Assembly: GCA_013362725.1 (NCBI GenBank)
Contig: JABFVP010000244.1
Location: forward strand, 1 to 7,594
Reading direction: 5' to 3'
Source of the DNA: Cupriavidus sp.
Lineage (GTDB): Bacteria; Pseudomonadota; Gammaproteobacteria; Burkholderiales; Burkholderiaceae
Length of the DNA stretch: 7,594 nucleotides
The notes beneath the pieces are model-generated. The model saw only the letters and a program-made list of their open reading frames with translations, searched no databases and had not been told where the DNA came from. The number at the start of each line of letters is the position of its first letter. The stretch's first letter is position 1. This document shows, in pieces, positions 6,244 to 7,594 of the stretch. The position numbers were made by a program, and so were the translations under genes.

Positions 6244-6354
6244 TCAGGCCAGCGTCTGCGCGACGATGGCCGCGGCGGCCAGGCTCGAGGTGCCGATGGC
6301 CAGCCAGCATCCGAGCAGCAGCGCGCCATGGGCGAGGCTTCGGCTTGGGTTCAT
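6244..6354 (-). CDS. Small hydrophobic protein, 36 residues
   Basis: An ATG at 6354 opens a 36-codon frame ending in TGA. A near-consensus ribosome binding site (AGGAG at 6363-6367) lies 8 nt upstream. The product starts with a short polar and basic part (MNPSRSLAHG), followed by a continuous hydrophobic run from LLLGCWLAIG through SSLAAAAIVAQ to the end. It could be a single-span inner-membrane peptide or a short exported peptide; the AAAA region could also be read as a signal-peptide cleavage site leaving almost nothing. It begins 34 bp after the stop of the isochorismatase-type gene on the same strand, so the two are probably co-transcribed. I do not recognise a family. Support is the ribosome binding site, position and composition; conservation is untested. 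Confidence 0.6.
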   Translation of the reverse strand: MNPSRSLAHGALLLGCWLAIGTSSLAAAAIVAQTLA

Positions 6355-6388
6355 GGTGTGGTCTCCTGTCAGATGCTGGCAGCGTGGA

Positions 6389-7087
6389 TCAGCGCTCGAT
6401 CACCGGTGCGTGGACCGGGGCGATCGATGCGTGCGGCGTGGCGGTGCGTTGCGCCACCTTGTGCACCATGGTGTAGGCGTAGTCGATGCCCATGCCGTAG
6501 GCGCCGGAGTGTTCCTTGGCGATGCCGGTGACGGCGTCATAGGTGTCGCGGTTCTTCCAGTCGCGTTGCCATTCCAGCAGGACCTGCTGCCACGTCACCG
6601 GCACCACGCCGGCCTGGATCATGCGCTGCATGGCGTAGTCGTGCGCTTCCTTGCTGGTGCCGCCCGAGGCGTCGGCAACCATGTAGATCTCGTAGTCGCC
6701 TTCCAGCATCGCGCTCAGCGCGAAGGTGGTGTTGCAGACTTCGGTCCACAGTCCGGCCACCACCACCTTCTTGCGGCCGGCGGCCTGCAGGGCGTCGCGC
6801 ACCTTCTGGTCGTCCCACGAGTTCATCGAGGTGCGCTCGAGGGTCTGCTTGCCGGGAAACACATCCAGCAACTCGGGGTAGGTGTAGCCCGAGAACGAAT
6901 CGCTCTCGACGGTGGTGATGGTGGTCGGCACGTCGAACACGCGGGCGGCCTTGGCCAGCCCGATCACATTGTTCTTCATGGTCTGGCGGTCCATCGACTG
7001 CACCCCGAAGGCCATCTGCGGCTGGTGGTCGATGATGATCAGCTGGCTGTTGCGCGGGGTGAGGACTTCGAGCTTGGCGTTCGACAT
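6389..7087 (-). CDS. Isochorismatase-family hydrolase, YcaC-like
   Basis: The 232-residue cytoplasmic protein has the cysteine-hydrolase fold signature: Asp20 in LIIIDHQPQMAFGV, the NSWDD segment at about 89-93, and the nucleophile Cys118 in AGLWTEVCNTTFALSAM with the residues that form the family's cis-peptide. The stretch from about 138 (ADASGGTSKEAHDYAMQRM) to WQRDWKN is typical of the YcaC subgroup. The third catalytic residue, Lys in YcaC, should lie around 80-85; Lys80 or Arg85 may occupy it, which needs an alignment. The family hydrolyses amide-type or vinyl-ether bonds, but YcaC-like members mostly have no proven substrate. The C-terminus beyond about 210 (QRTATPHASIAPVHAPVIER) is a Pro/Ala-rich tail that looks dispensable. 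The start at 7087 has AGGAG 6 nt upstream. A small hydrophobic protein follows in probable operon. Not a recognised part of the creatininase operon, which is separated by a convergent regulator. Confidence 0.9.
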   Translation of the reverse strand: MSNAKLEVLTPRNSQLIIIDHQPQMAFGVQSMDRQTMKNNVIGLAKAARVFDVPTTITTVESDSFSGYTYPELLDVFPGKQTLERTSMNSWDDQKVRDALQAAGRKKVVVAGLWTEVCNTTFALSAMLEGDYEIYMVADASGGTSKEAHDYAMQRMIQAGVVPVTWQQVLLEWQRDWKNRDTYDAVTGIAKEHSGAYGMGIDYAYTMVHKVAQRTATPHASIAPVHAPVIER

Positions 7088-7105
7088 GATGTTCTCCTAA
7101 ACGAT

Positions 7106-7118
7106 TCAAAATTGTTGA
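7106..7118. promoter_or_regulatory. Dyad box 1, TCAA-N5-TTGA
   Basis: TCAAAATTGTTGA is a 13-bp element with 4-bp inverted arms; it also fits T-N11-A, the LysR-type consensus. It lies in the leader of the isochorismatase-type gene, 19 bp ahead of the start codon and downstream of the predicted transcription start, so binding there would tend to repress. A second copy of the same design lies at 7216-7228. Confidence 0.5.
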
Positions 7119-7164
7119 TTGTTTGTAGCGGCGCTGTTTGTTGTGTTGCGCTGCCATGTGCAGA

Positions 7165-7170
7165 ACTATA
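7165..7170 (-). promoter_or_regulatory. Candidate -10 of the isochorismatase-type gene
   Basis: TATAGT on the minus strand matches the -10 consensus at five of six positions. The hexamer 17 bp upstream (GGAGAA) is not a -35, which suggests dependence on an activator. The expected start is near 7158, giving a 70-nt leader. Confidence 0.45.
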
Positions 7171-7215
7171 GCGAACGCCACGACGCTTTCTCCCGACGTA
7201 CATTGTCAGTCTTAT

Positions 7216-7228
7216 TCAAAAAAATTGA
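7216..7228. promoter_or_regulatory. Dyad box 2, TCAA-N5-TTGA
   Basis: TCAAAAAAATTGA repeats the arms and spacing of box 1 exactly 110 bp away. Extended to 16 bp, ATTCAAAA-N3-TTGAT, the two copies agree at 13 positions. Its centre (7222) is about 64 bp upstream of the predicted start near 7158, the usual place of a LysR activator site. It lies on the side towards the divergent Fur-type promoter as well. Confidence 0.5.
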
Positions 7229-7269
7229 TAAAAGAATCGCGCGCTAATGTGTGGCCGGCCAGGATTGCC

Positions 7270-7298
7270 TTGAGGTTGGAAATGCGAATTGTTATCAT
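7270..7298 (+). promoter_or_regulatory. Sigma-70 promoter of the iron-locus gene
   Basis: TTGAGG (7270-7275, four of six) and TATCAT (7293-7298, five of six) are 17 bp apart. The expected transcription start is near 7305, so the leader before the GTG at 7426 is about 120 nt. The -10 and the spacer end are covered by the Fur-like box. Confidence 0.55.
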
Positions 7299-7302
7299 TT
7301 GT
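7284..7302. promoter_or_regulatory. Fur-box-like operator
   Basis: GCGAATTGTTATCATTTGT matches the 19-bp Fur consensus at 11 positions, including the core AAT and ATCATT. It overlaps the -10 of the promoter above, as expected for repression by iron-loaded Fur. The downstream gene belongs to an iron-uptake-associated family, which supports the reading. Confidence 0.6.
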
Positions 7303-7327
7303 GGTCATTCCCTGCCCGCATCGCGCC

Positions 7328-7429
7328 ATGCCTGCCGCCCCTGCTCCCGCTTGCCATCCTTGTTGTCTCAGCCACGCCAATAGCGCTGGAAATGCCGCTG
7401 CACGCGCGGCGCTGCGGGTGCCGGCGTGA
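7328..7429 (+). CDS. Possible 33-residue Cys-rich leader peptide
   Basis: An ATG at 7328 opens 33 codons ending in TGA at 7427-7429. That stop overlaps the GTG start at 7426-7428 (GTGA), an arrangement that often couples translation. The peptide contains ACHPCCLSH near its middle, a tight Cys/His cluster that could bind metal or make translation depend on cysteine supply. It falls within the leader of a Fur-type promoter. Against it: no ribosome binding site is visible before the ATG, and a short open frame is expected by chance in such GC-rich DNA. I have no family match. Confidence 0.3.
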   Translation: MPAAPAPACHPCCLSHANSAGNAAARAALRVPA

Positions 7430-7594
7430 GCAAGGCACTGCAGGGGGACGGGTGGCGCTATCGCGCCGGCGTGGGCGCGCGTGCGCTGGCGGCCATCGCC
7501 GGCGGCTATGCGCTGGCCGCGCTGGCCACCGTGGTGCTGGCGCTCTATCTGCCGATGGCGCGGCACGATGCCGTGACCACGGCGACGCTGCTGT
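7426..7594 (+). CDS. DUF3649-type membrane protein of an iron-uptake locus (partial, N-terminal)
   Basis: The first 56 codons are visible and the gene runs off the right edge. After a short basic N-terminus the sequence reads GVGARALAAIAGGYALAALA and then a hydrophobic segment ending in LYLPMARHDAVTTATLL. The RxLAAIxGGY motif, the first transmembrane helix and the LP...DAV segment match what I recall of DUF3649 proteins, small inner-membrane proteins found beside TonB-dependent siderophore receptors and PepSY-domain ferric reductases. A stop (TAG at 7381) precedes in frame and GTG at 7426 is the first usable start after it, with only a weak GGGTG nearby. The Fur-box-like operator upstream supports iron-repressed expression. 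Role in iron uptake is by association; no biochemical function is known to me. Confidence 0.65.
   Translation, partial: MSKALQGDGWRYRAGVGARALAAIAGGYALAALATVVLALYLPMARHDAVTTATLL

Noticed and set aside
6266..7171. 301-codon plus-strand frame opposite the isochorismatase-type gene
   Set aside because: Antisense to a clearly recognisable enzyme and ending inside its promoter region.
7138..7383. 81-codon plus-strand ORF upstream of the iron-locus gene
   Set aside because: It runs across the isochorismatase promoter, box 2 and the Fur-type promoter, so it would begin upstream of the predicted transcript start; its AT-rich part is regulatory in character.

Overview
The window is GC-rich (roughly two-thirds G+C by eye), densely packed and strongly biased to G/C at third codon positions. 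Protein types and gene density suggest a metabolically versatile beta-proteobacterium of the Cupriavidus/Ralstonia type. That placement is inference from style and family mix; there is no rRNA or other marker here. I see no tRNA, rRNA, IS element, CRISPR array or attachment site.

Layout from left to right: an Ohr-type organic hydroperoxide reductase (47-466, +) ends against a near-perfect hairpin terminator shared with a convergent short-chain dehydrogenase/reductase (SDR, 524-1234, -). The SDR is divergent from a LysR-type regulator (1465-2376, +), across a 230 bp control region. A second module of the same design follows. A minus-strand operon of three genes, MFS transporter (3795-5123), creatininase-family amidohydrolase (2995-3744) and RidA-like protein (2386-2850), is divergent from a second LysR-type regulator (5308-6225, +). 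Then comes an isochorismatase/YcaC-type hydrolase (6389-7087, -), followed by a previously easy-to-miss 36-residue hydrophobic small protein (6244-6354, -). Finally, behind a Fur-box-covered promoter, the first 56 codons of a DUF3649-type membrane protein of iron-uptake loci (7426 to the edge, +).

Working picture: the central operon looks like a small regulated catabolic unit that imports an organic anion or small amide (MFS of the ACS type), hydrolyses a C-N bond (creatininase fold) and deals with a reactive product or a further hydrolysis step (RidA fold), under the adjacent LysR regulator. Its substrate is unknown. The SDR/LysR pair looks like a separate, simpler regulated unit.

The signals most worth following up are: two matching 13 bp dyads (TCAA-N5-TTGA, both also T-N11-A) in the AT-rich leader of the isochorismatase gene; the 36-residue peptide with a strong ribosome binding site; an SDR whose catalytic tyrosine is replaced by alanine; a RidA-like protein that keeps the substrate arginine but has Ile instead of the conserved Glu; and a Cys-rich 33-codon ORF whose stop overlaps the start of the iron-locus gene.
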